Below the pieces are notes generated by a model. The model searched no databases and was not told where the DNA came from. It was given only the letters and a program-made list of their open reading frames with translations. Both the position numbers and the translations under genes were made by a program. Shown piece by piece: positions 53,664 to 64,000 of a stretch of 64,000 bases of DNA. The stretch is from Piscicola geometra (Eukaryota; Annelida; Clitellata; Hirudinida; Piscicolidae), in NCBI GenBank assembly GCA_943735955.1, contig OX030959.1:4476241-4540240 (forward strand). Reading direction: 5' to 3'. Positions within the stretch are counted from its first letter, which is position 1; every line of letters begins with the position of its first letter.

Positions 53664-56222
53664 TCACAGCACGGAGTCTTCCACATGCACCTGGCACTCG
53701 AACGAGGGGGCAGGAGTGACCCGGAAGCCAAGGTCGCCCCCGTCAATGAAGGTCAACTCACTCTCCCTCACCTCCCCCACCCTCTCAGGCGGTCGCAGCA
53801 AACTCGCTTCGTTCGCCTTTAGGCTGCTCAGATGCTTTCTTTTTCCCGCCTTTTTTGCGAAATTCCAAAATGATTTTTCATTTTCCGCAAAAATGTTTTT
53901 CGTTTTCATTATCTTTTGTTTTCCGTTCAGCTTCCATGACGTGCAACCAACGAGAGTTTGTTGCTGAGAGTTGTTGTCGTCGTCGATGAGGGGTTCGCTT
54001 GAGTCGCACGAAATGTGTTCTGAGGAGGAGGCTGCATGCTTCGAGGCGTTGTCTTCGGAGAGGGGAGTGTACTTACCGTTTAGCGAGTGGTTGCCGTGGT
54101 GGGAGACGGAGGGCCGGTGGGAGGAACTTCGGCTGTTCAGGTACAACGAGCAGAAAGCTCCTGCGAGGAACGCCAGCGTGGCGATGCATAAGGACAAACA
54201 CACGATCAAGAAGGCTTCTCTGAATTCTGGACAGTCAAAGTTGGACGGGTTGTAGGAGAATATGTTTTTGTTTGCGAGAAAAGAGGGAGCAGCGCAGTTG
54301 TAGTCTTGGCGGCTGTGGTCGGTGAGGTCGGTAGACTGCAGCCACATGGAAAACTCAAAGAGTGGACAGTTGCATAGGAAAGGATTGCCAGATAAGTCTA
54401 GCGACTTTAGGTTTGCAAAAGATGCGAAGCATTTCTTCTTGGGCGAAACGAGGAGGTTGTTGGACAAGTCGAGTGTTTCGAGGACGGGGCGGGAGGAGAG
54501 GAGGTCGAGCTGCTTGCAGTCACTCAGCTTGTTTCCGTCCAAGTACAGCGTGTGCAGATCGAAAGAGTTTGAGAAGAGTTTCCACGGCAGACTGCTCAGT
54601 TCATTCTCTCCCAGGTCTACAGTCTTCAGCGAAGACTTGCGCATCGTGACGTTTTCCAATGAATTCCTTATTTCTCCGAACCTGTTTCTTCTCAGGTAGA
54701 GTTCTTCTAGCTGATAGAGGTGGCTGAAGGTGGAGTGGTGGACGTGCACAAGACTGGAGTCTCTGAGGTTCAGCACCCGCAATGAAGTCAGTCCATTGAA
54801 GACTCCCTGTCTCAGATGGGAAAGATGCTTGGAACCTTCCAAGTTGAGGGTGGTGAGGAAGGAGAGGTGTTCAAAGGCGTTGGCTTCTAACTCGTGCAGA
54901 AGGACGTTGTGGGAGAGGTCAAGTTGCAGAAGTCTGGTGAGCGACTTGAGCATGTTGACACCGATAACTTCCAGGTTGTTGTACTTCAGATCGAGGAACT
55001 GCAGGGAAGGGAATACTTTTTCGCTGAAGTGGATGTCTCTGTTCTGGTTGCACATGCGGTTGTTGGAGAGGTCGAGGTACTTGAGGTGTTTCATATGACT
55101 CCCCCGCAGGAACTGACAACTGGATCCCTGCGTGCATGAGAGGAGGTTGCCCTTCAGCGAGAGTTTGCGCAGGTAGTTGAGGTTCTGGAAGGCCTTCGAA
55201 GGAATCGAAATCAGATTGCAGTGGTCCAGATACAAATCAGTCAAGTGTTTCAAAGGGTGCAAGAGTTTCTCTGGCAGTTTTCCGTTTCTGAATGCCATGG
55301 AGTTGCCATCCAGGTTGAGGACATTGAGGCTGGAGGCGTGGTAGCGGTGGAAGAGGTTGTGTGGGATGTGGTTGTTGTGCTCGTCACTCACGAAAATGCG
55401 GTCAAGATTTAAGACTTCGACGCTGGTGCTGTTCAGGCTGTGGATGATGCTCTCGAAGACTTGCAGTTCCACTCTGGTGCCTGACAAGTCAACCTCTGAA
55501 AGCTGCTCGAAATTGTCGAATGCAGAGTCGTCAGCTGCAAGGATGACTGCTTGGGAGAGATCGATGCGACGGAGACTGGAAATGGAAGCGAGAACGGAAG
55601 TGAAGTCGCTGTCGAAGTGGTGGATTGTGGTTCCTTGCAGGAGGAGAGTGTTCAAACTGGAGAAGTTGGAGAAGAAAGCAGGCAGACTTTGGTTGTTGAG
55701 GTGAGTGCGACTGAGGTCGAGGTACCTCAGGTTGTAGAGAATGGAAGGGGAGTTGAGGCCTTGCAGAGATGAAGGATCTGAGATGACGAGAGGGTTGTTC
55801 GCCAGGGAGAGTCTTTCGAGTTCTGGGTTCTTGCTGAAAAGGTCTCCAGGAAGGTGCGTGATGTTGTTGCCATCCAAACGGAGCACTTTCAGCTTCGAAA
55901 ACAACTCGAAGTTGTTCTGACTCAAAAACTCACTCGTCAGATTGTTCCGTTTGATGCTCAACTCACTCAACTGCCATGGCTCGAAGGGACCCGTGCTGAA
56001 ACGGTGCAGTTTGAGATTGAGCAGGGAGTTGTCGTTGAGGTTGAGAGACCTGGTGAGGTGCGAGAAACGGGGAATGTGGCTCAAACCACCCCTGGAACAC
56101 ACCACCAGGAACTGGTGGCGGTTGCAGTGGCAGCCCTTCACGCAGTGGAACTGCAGGCCTGACGCTTGCATACGTGCAAGCAGGAGCAGCAGTGCTAACA
56201 AAAATAACTTGATCATTGTCAC
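53664..56222 (-). CDS. Single-exon leucine-rich-repeat type I membrane protein
   Basis: 852 codons without an intron. Residues 1-22 form a signal peptide (MTMIKLFLLALLLLLARMQA). A Cys-rich N-cap follows (CVKGCHCNRHQFLVVCSRGG). Then come about 22-25 leucine-rich repeats of the xLxxLxLxxN type (LRYLDLSRTHL, LKVLRLDGNNI, LKYLDLSNNRM, LETLDLSNNLL). A C-terminal LRR cap (NPFLCNCPLFEFSMWLQ) and a membrane helix near residues 665-690 (AFLIVCLSLCIATLAFLAG) follow. A basic/Ser-rich cytoplasmic tail of about 155 residues has no TIR domain or other motif I recognise. The extracellular part resembles Toll-like and chaoptin-type proteins. It may be a Toll-like receptor that lost TIR, or an adhesion-type LRR protein. 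I do not assign a symbol. Presumably an extracellular ligand-binding or adhesion protein. Confidence 0.85.
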   Translation of the reverse strand: MTMIKLFLLALLLLLARMQASGLQFHCVKGCHCNRHQFLVVCSRGGLSHIPRFSHLTRSLNLNDNSLLNLKLHRFSTGPFEPWQLSELSIKRNNLTSEFLSQNNFELFSKLKVLRLDGNNITHLPGDLFSKNPELERLSLANNPLVISDPSSLQGLNSPSILYNLRYLDLSRTHLNNQSLPAFFSNFSSLNTLLLQGTTIHHFDSDFTSVLASISSLRRIDLSQAVILAADDSAFDNFEQLSEVDLSGTRVELQVFESIIHSLNSTSVEVLNLDRIFVSDEHNNHIPHNLFHRYHASSLNVLNLDGNSMAFRNGKLPEKLLHPLKHLTDLYLDHCNLISIPSKAFQNLNYLRKLSLKGNLLSCTQGSSCQFLRGSHMKHLKYLDLSNNRMCNQNRDIHFSEKVFPSLQFLDLKYNNLEVIGVNMLKSLTRLLQLDLSHNVLLHELEANAFEHLSFLTTLNLEGSKHLSHLRQGVFNGLTSLRVLNLRDSSLVHVHHSTFSHLYQLEELYLRRNRFGEIRNSLENVTMRKSSLKTVDLGENELSSLPWKLFSNSFDLHTLYLDGNKLSDCKQLDLLSSRPVLETLDLSNNLLVSPKKKCFASFANLKSLDLSGNPFLCNCPLFEFSMWLQSTDLTDHSRQDYNCAAPSFLANKNIFSYNPSNFDCPEFREAFLIVCLSLCIATLAFLAGAFCSLYLNSRSSSHRPSVSHHGNHSLNGKYTPLSEDNASKHAASSSEHISCDSSEPLIDDDNNSQQQTLVGCTSWKLNGKQKIMKTKNIFAENEKSFWNFAKKAGKRKHLSSLKANEASLLRPPERVGEVRESELTFIDGGDLGFRVTPAPSFECQVHVEDSVL

Positions 56223-57598
56223 TTTGGAAGCATTGCGTGGAAATTCTAAACTCTAATAAATGTTTCCCAACCCAATGGTACCCTTGTAGAGTTAAAGACC
56301 TCCGTGCTTTTATCAATGACTTTTATCTCCACAATTAAAATACAGTTGAAACTTTAATTCATTTAAAAAGTCCTATATAAGTCAATTTGTTTGATTGATT
56401 GAAGCAGAATTATCATCAGAAAACAAAAGTTTCAAGCTGAAGCACTAGAGCAGCCTCCGCAACACAACAGGCTCCAGGGCGTATCTCAGCACGAAGAACA
56501 AACACACAGCGTTCCACACCTCTCTTATATTCGACATCTCGCCACATTCGATGCATGCACGCATGTACACTCATACGACCTTGTACAAATGCCTGCTACA
56601 TAGGCAATCATTATTCCAGATCGCCTTTGCTCCCTTTGATTAAACTTATATATATATATATATATTGAAAATAATATTTCCATGCTTACAGTTAGCTTTG
56701 CTGTTGAATCCCCCTGCAACCTTGTCATGTCATTCGATCTTCAAAGGCTGCAGCGGTCAAGAGAGCTCATCCAAGTGTCGCCTCTACACACATTTTTTTC
56801 TTTCATTAAAAGCATCTTAAGAAAAAATTGGAAACGAGCGCCAATTGTTTTTCCGAAAAGTTGTAAACTTCTAAATTCTTTTGCAATTCTTATCGCCAGA
56901 AAGACCACCTCGAGGGCTTGGACGCGAATAGCTTGGGAGACTGCCATGATGTATGCTCGAGTTGCAAATTCTTTTGCGAGCGTTCGACCCTCTTCACCTC
57001 CGTGCGTTGTTTTATTGCAGTCTTTTGTTCTTTCCGGGATTGTATCAGAACAATTGAAGCCTTCCTCCATGAATAATAATGCCATGTCACTGCCGAATGC
57101 CCGTGTGGGTGCTTATTCCTAAGATGCGTTCTCAGAATTGAAATAGAAAAAAGTTCTTCAAGAAGAAAAGCTAGATTCAAGGATTTTAAGGTTTAGAAAA
57201 ATGTATAGCTTTATTTATTTTAATTTTAACAACTTTTCAAAATAAAAATTTGAGAAAAAAGAAAAAAATCAATTAGAAAAAATGCTTGAATAAATCATGT
57301 TTAAAAACGATGAAAACGAAAGAAATAGAAAATGGAGAATAGAATGCCTATTTTGGAAGCGGACGGCACAATGCTTTTCCTCGTAAATAAAGTATTAAAG
57401 CACTCGAAATAAGTGGATAATTGAAGAAAAACAACAATAAACAATACACCCTCAAACTGAAGCTTCCTATTTCCCTTCCAAGATAAATACAAACAAATGC
57501 CGCTTTTGAGATTGCAGGCTTTCGCTAAAAGCTATTTAAATGGAATAAAAGGATCGATGGCTTAAAACTAAACTAGAATATTATATTTAATAATAATA
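56223..57598. other. Intergenic, no gene seen
   Basis: Contains the solo L2-like tail near 56345 (listed), a short (AT)n at 56648-56666, and otherwise unique sequence. Open frames of up to 146 codons near 56682-57122 have no recognisable family or splice context. Confidence 0.5.
56345..56404 (+). mobile_element. L2-like LINE/SINE 3' tail, solo
   Basis: TTTAAAAAGTCCTATATAAG is followed by TCAATTTGTTTGATTGATTG. It aligns by eye with the tail at 13325-13384 (CTATATAAATTCATTTTCTTGATTGATTGG). Confidence 0.5.
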
Positions 57599-59048
<1,450 letters not shown>

Positions 59049-62000
59049 TCACTCTTCCTCATCATCAGCCACCACGCCATCACTTCCATCGTCGCAGCTC
59101 TCCAGGAAGCCATCAATAAGGGCATCCCCATCACTGCCTCCCTCTGCACCACGCGCCAGTGCACTACTACTGCCTTCATCACCACCTCTGTCGCCACCAC
59201 CACCCCTACCACTATTCACATCACCACCACTAACAGCAGAACTTGCATTGTCACTGCATCTGCTTGCTGATCTTCGCTTGAGTTTGTGCATCTGCTCAAT
59301 CAAGTTCTTGGTGAGGTTGTCCACCTCCTCGCCATCCCTCACACTACGTCCTGCCTTCTTAGCTACTTCACTCTTACCAGCTCTACCCTTCTTACCTAAG
59401 GACCCGCCACTCTCAGCACCACCTCCACCACCACCAACACCACCAACACCACCAACACCACCAACAACAACACCACCACTACTACCGCCACGACCAACAC
59501 CACCATCACCACCACGACGCCCAGCAAGCACATCATCGTCTCCAAAGTGAGCAGAGGCGCACATGCTCTTGTCGAAGGTGTTGTTGAGGTCGCCTTTGAG
59601 GAGGCTTGCAAGATGGTCGTCAGAGGGCGTTTGGTCGAGGAGGGTGCTCCCGAAGAGAGAGATGTTTTCCAACAGCACGTATTTCTCCGTTCCACTTCCT
59701 CCTGCTGCAGTCTCCTCCATTGCATCCATGCATCCCACTTCATCATCCATCTCATCCTCCTCCTTCTTGGCATTGACTTCTTCTGCATCCATCTTCCCAC
59801 CACTGACGCCACCAACACCGTCCTTGTTGACTTCCTTAAACTTTTCCTGGAAGTTGCCACTACGACTACTACTATCAATACTACTAGGTGTACTTATATC
59901 AGGAGTACTGATACTACTACTACTTCTAGTGCTACTACTACTACTAGTACCTCCACTCTTCAACAGCCTGTTATTGTTTTCGTTAGAGGCCTCGTTGGAC
60001 AGGGAGTAGTCGGAGTGGATGACGTCATCATCGCCATGGTCACTCTCCATATCTTTTGCCTCTTCCTCCTCCTCTTCAAAGTCATCTTCGTATTCATCTT
60101 CTTCTTTCTCTTCTTTATATTTCTCTTTTTTCTCACCCTTCTTTTCATCATCAACAAATGTATAACTGCCTACAATAAGTGCCTCATTACCAGCTTTAAT
60201 GCTTTTTGGACTAGTATCCTCACCAACACCATCATCATCATCACCAACACCACCATCATCATCACCATCATCATCGGAATACTTATCTATAATGCACCTT
60301 AAAGCTGGAACATCGCCAGCCAGGATTTCATCAGCGTCATCATTATCATCACCTCCATCATTTTCATCTTCATCATCACCTAAAGACCTCTTGTCTTGAA
60401 CACTATCGACCATATTATCCTGCAGTGCCTTGATCAGGCCTTTCCTATCCTCATCATCAGCGCTATTCACACTTGCCTCCTCCTCTTCGTCCTCATCCTC
60501 TTCATCTTCTTCATCTTCATCATTCTCTTCCTCATCATCTCTTTCCTCCATCATCTTCCTTCCTTTCATCTTTTCATCCCTCACACTGCCCTCAGGGAAC
60601 TCATTGGTGGATGGAACTTTCTTGAGACTGTGGCAGCCTCCACCCACCTCAGAACCTCCCCCCACCTCAGCACCTCCCTCCTTCCTCTCCTCCTTCCCCT
60701 CACTGACCATCTTTCTCATTGGTAGAGTTTTTCCGATGATGTTCCAAGCATTGGCATGTTTTTCGTCTGCTCTTTTACCCACCCTCTTCATGCCACCACC
60801 ACCACCACCATCACCACCACTACCACCACCACCACCACCATCACCACCACTACCACCACCACCACCACCACCACCACCACCCTGAGAACCATTCTTCCAC
60901 TCCACCAAATCTGAGTCGTTTTTCAAATCAACTTCAAGCGACCTTTTTGCTCGTTCATTCTTTTCCAACTCTCTGACACCACTTGTCTCTCCAATAACTT
61001 CGTCTGCAAGCTCAACACTGTTGCCCCTCAACGGCCTCTCCTCTCTCACAACCTTCCCAGTGCTAGCATTCCTCCACACCTCCCTCATAACTCCGCCTCC
61101 AATTACGTCAGAACTTCCTCTCGTGCCTCTCGCTTTTCTTGATTCGATAATAGTTTTATTTTTTCGCCAATTTTGTTTTCTGGCAGCCTCTGAATGATCG
61201 CTTTCGCTATTGCCTCCTTCAAACGTTTCCAGTTCGCTTCTCCGCTCTCTTTTATTCTTCAAATCGTTCACTGGTCCCTCCATCCTTCCAGCCTCACCAC
61301 TGTTGTCGTCATCTTCCTCATCGCCATCATCGTCATCGTCATCATCGTCATCATGACCACCACTGCTTTTCCTCACCAGACTCAGCAGTTCTACCAGCAT
61401 CCCAGTCAGAAATGGATATACTTCTGTGATTGAGAAGGAGTAGTGGAAGAATATTTAAACATGTCTACTAAGTGATTTGCCTCTCGAATTGAATGATAGT
61501 AATTTATTCCTTTTCACATTGGTTTTCAAGAAACAAACCTGAACTCTTTTTCTTTACTTTCCGCTTTTTCTTTTCAGTATTGCGGAATCGCTCGTTCGCC
61601 ACAGGAGAAATCTCGTCTTTAAAATAACTATTGTACGAAAGTTCGGAACTTTTTATCTTTTTCTGGTAATACAATTTCAGATTTCCCTTAACCTTTTCAT
61701 TTGCAAAATTGAAACTTTCTCTGTTCAGACTTTGTGTCTTATTAACTTTCGTGATTTTATTTTCTTCCTCTCCATGATTACCCGACTGGAGGAGCTTCAG
61801 GGAGGAATTGGCCACTCTCAACCTCCTCTCTTCGATTTCCTCACTCACATGAGGCTGTTGTGTGGGCCCGTAACACAACAACCTCATCACGTAAGACACC
61901 CTTCCTACCTTTTCATTGCGAAACGATACTAGAAAGCCCCCTTCGTCCACCTCACTCACCACAAACACGTCTTCATTCGTGGTGAGATATTCAGATGCAT

Positions 62001-62409
62001 TTTTGAAATAAACATTTTTGAAGCCGAATATTCGCTTGAAGGATATCGCGAGGTCGGAGTCGAGACAGAGGCTCAGATGGGCAGGCCTCTTCAGCCGCTC
62101 TAAGACATTCTCGTAAGTGTCCACAAACTTCAACGACTTTCCTTTGTTCAAAACGAACTTTGTTTCTTCAATGTTTTCTTGCCTGTCTCTATAATCGTGC
62201 TCTTGGTTACTGATACAAACTTTCAATGCAGGAAGATTGTAGAAGTTGAAATTAGCTGAAAAGCTAGGTCTTTTGCTGTTGCTGTGATACAAATTGTTTT
62301 CATACAAAATTATTTTTTTGATAATCACTTGCAAATCGAAGAGACAACTGTTTACATTCTTAGACATTTGCAGGTGTTCGAAAGTGAAACACGTTTGCTT
62401 GCATAGCAA
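59049..62409 (-). CDS. MAP10: Microtubule-associated protein 10-like, two exons
   Basis: Exon 1 is 62409-61539 and exon 2 is 61423-59049. The 115-bp intron has a CAG/GTTTGT donor and an ATCACAG acceptor, and the phase is kept (SS/E/VYPFLTGMLVELLSLV). The N-terminal half has short hydrophobic strands: CLFDLQVIIKKIILYENN, FYNLPALKVCIS, GKSLKFV, RPAHLSLCLDSD, VGRVSYVMRLLCYGP. This order matches the N-terminal domain of MAP10 (KIAA1383). It is followed by a counterpart of the LLNALLVELSLL motif of MAP10. Exon 2 is very acidic with poly-Asp, poly-Gly and Ser-rich runs, and contains YEDDFEEEEEE, similar to the YSEDF motif of MAP10. Predicted length is about 1,080 residues, versus about 905 in human. 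Vertebrate MAP10 stabilises microtubules in cytokinesis. The symbol is tentative, because the similarity is short and low-complexity sequence dominates. Confidence 0.62.
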
Positions 62410-63360
62410 CGGGTGAATCTAAAGACTAAAACAAAGGTATATTTGATTCAGAAAATATATAAATATAATAAAACCCGAATTTAAAAAAATAGGCGTAGAT
62501 GATGAAAGTTATGAATAAAATTGTGTAAGTAAATTTTTTTTCTCAAGTATCTTCAAGAAGCTCCAAATTTCCATTGCTTCTCTGCAGGCCTCTTCCTTAT
62601 TTAAAACTGTCCCTAGCAACAGTCTATTCCTGTCTTGTGACAGATAATTCAAGAGCACAGTTTCTGCTTTGAGAGCGTTATGCCAAACGCCAATAAAACG
62701 AGGTGTTGATATTGATTTCAGCTCATAGAAAACTCATATACAACTTATGAAGTTGCGTCTCTCATAAATAGGAGAGATTCTTCAAGAGAATTCATCATTT
62801 AAGAAAAATAGCATTCAAGCTTGCATGAGTGCTTTCGCATAACATTGAGTTTTATAATACTTCCATTATTAATCCTTTAATCTAAACTATAAAGTTGAAA
62901 AATTGATCCAAAATGTCTGTTCTGTTGAGTGCTGTGAAAATCAAGAAAGCGAAAAAAGTCATCAGAAAACAAAAGAAAAAAAGGTGAGCAACTCGGAATT
63001 TTAAATAATATCTCTCTAAAACATAAAATTTATTAGGAAAGAGCTTTAGAATGTTCAAATGCAATTGCCATCAATTCAGATTTAACCACAGATAACATTA
63101 AAAACTCGCAATATATGTCTTAAAATACAATGCATTAGAGAGAAAAAGATTGCTTACAAAATATATGTTTCTAAATTTTTTATAAACATGGAACAGCTAA
63201 AAGATTTAATGTAAAAACTATGAATTTAAAAATTCTCTAATATTTTGTTTATGTTTCAAATTTTTTAAATAATTATTATACGCTTCCAAAACTCAGAACC
63301 TGGGTAATAACAAGTTTTTTTAAAATGTAAGTGTGCATTTTAAGTCAAGTACTCTTCTTT
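62410..63360. other. Intergenic, upstream of the MAP10-like gene
   Basis: AT-rich unique sequence with no exon, array or element I can support. It presumably contains the MAP10-like promoter close to 62410-62600. Confidence 0.5.
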
Positions 63361-64000
63361 ACAATACAATACAATACAAGAACGAGTAAGATTATAGTGG
63401 CGTAAATCCGGACGGGCTTCAAGACCACCTAGTTATGGAAAAGTTAATAATGATATTAATAATTATTATTATTTTAAAATTATTATTAACCATTAATAAA
63501 TAGTAAATAAATAAAATGAATATAAAATAAGAAAGCAAAAAATTGATGAATGGAAGAAATGAGAGTAAACTTGTGGGTTATTGTGATCTGCCAAACAAGT
63601 TAGTTTTCAGGGAACGGCTGAATGTCGCGGTCGAGCTCGGGGATTTGAGTCTATTGGGAAGACTATTCCAAAGAGTCGGCGCTGCAACAAAAAAGCTTCT
63701 TGCACCTGCATACTTGAGTTTGTAGCTCTGTGAAACTACATCTCTTGCCTAGCAGACCTGAGTCTTTCCCTCTGGGGAAGACTTGCTCTCATGACAATGT
63801 TACTCAAAAAATAATCTGGACACTCATTAGACAGACACTTATGCATTAACAAGATGTTTTTGTATTCAAGTCTGTTTTTAACACGAAGCCAGTGAAGCTC
63901 CTTGAGAACAGGGCTGATGTGATTATACTTTCTAGCACCTGTTATGAGCCTAGCTGTGGTGTTGATTATAGACTGAATTTTCTGCAGCTGCGTCATTGGC
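63361..64000 (-). mobile_element. CR1/L2-type LINE, 3' part, cut by the window end
   Basis: On the - strand from 63996: LQKIQSIINTTARLITGARK, ISPVLKELHWLRVKNRLEYK, LMHKCLSNECPDYFLSN. The frame stops at 63736 and continues in another frame as GARSFFVAAPTLWNSLP and FSRSLKTNLF to about 63585. This is the C-terminal end of a non-LTR retrotransposon reverse transcriptase ORF, broken by a frameshift. Then comes an AT-rich 3' UTR and a TTGTA pentanucleotide tail (ACAATACAATACAATACAAG on + at 63361). The 5' part lies beyond the window. Confidence 0.88.

Noticed and set aside
63543..63725. 60-codon + strand frame near the right end
   Set aside because: It is the antisense of the LINE reverse-transcriptase C-terminus on the - strand.

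Overview
This is a stretch of nuclear genome from a bilaterian animal, most likely a ciliated invertebrate. The genes are split by short spliceosomal introns. Two tRNA genes carry anticodon-loop introns. The window encodes centrosomal and axonemal proteins (CSPP1, CFAP210, a MAP10-like protein) and an UNCX-type homeobox. It also carries CR1/L2-type LINE remnants, tRNA-derived SINEs and an exceptional load of micro- and minisatellites. I cannot name the species from sequence alone.

Layout, left to right: the 3' end of carnitine O-acetyltransferase (CRAT, +; a 4.6 kb satellite fills its last intron); SNRPD3 (-); CRCP, an RNA polymerase III subunit (+); CSPP1 (-); cytosolic leucyl-tRNA synthetase LARS1 (+, about 29 exons); MRPS24 (-); PGAP2 (+); a gene-poor, minisatellite-dense block of about 7 kb (31.9-39.07 kb); an UNCX/Unc4-like homeobox gene (+); a tRNA-Tyr gene (-); IWS1 (-) with a second tRNA-Tyr inside an intron; CFAP210/CCDC173 (+); a single-exon leucine-rich-repeat receptor-like gene (-); a MAP10-like gene (-); and a LINE fragment cut by the window end.

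The genes do not form a pathway. They are mostly housekeeping and cilium genes packed in alternating orientation. Three divergent pairs share short promoters (SNRPD3/CRCP, CSPP1/LARS1, MRPS24/PGAP2).

The most unusual feature is the relation between tandem repeats and splice sites. Several arrays begin or end exactly at an intron boundary, and their units contain copies of that splice site. The clearest cases are the LARS1 exon ending at 24134, the CSPP1 exon ending at 13877 and the CRAT acceptor at 6246. Most long open reading frames in the window are stop-free translations of these repeats and are not genes.

All gene names rest on remembered family sequence, read by eye. Exon borders were placed by matching splice consensus, reading phase and family similarity. 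No search or transcript data were available.
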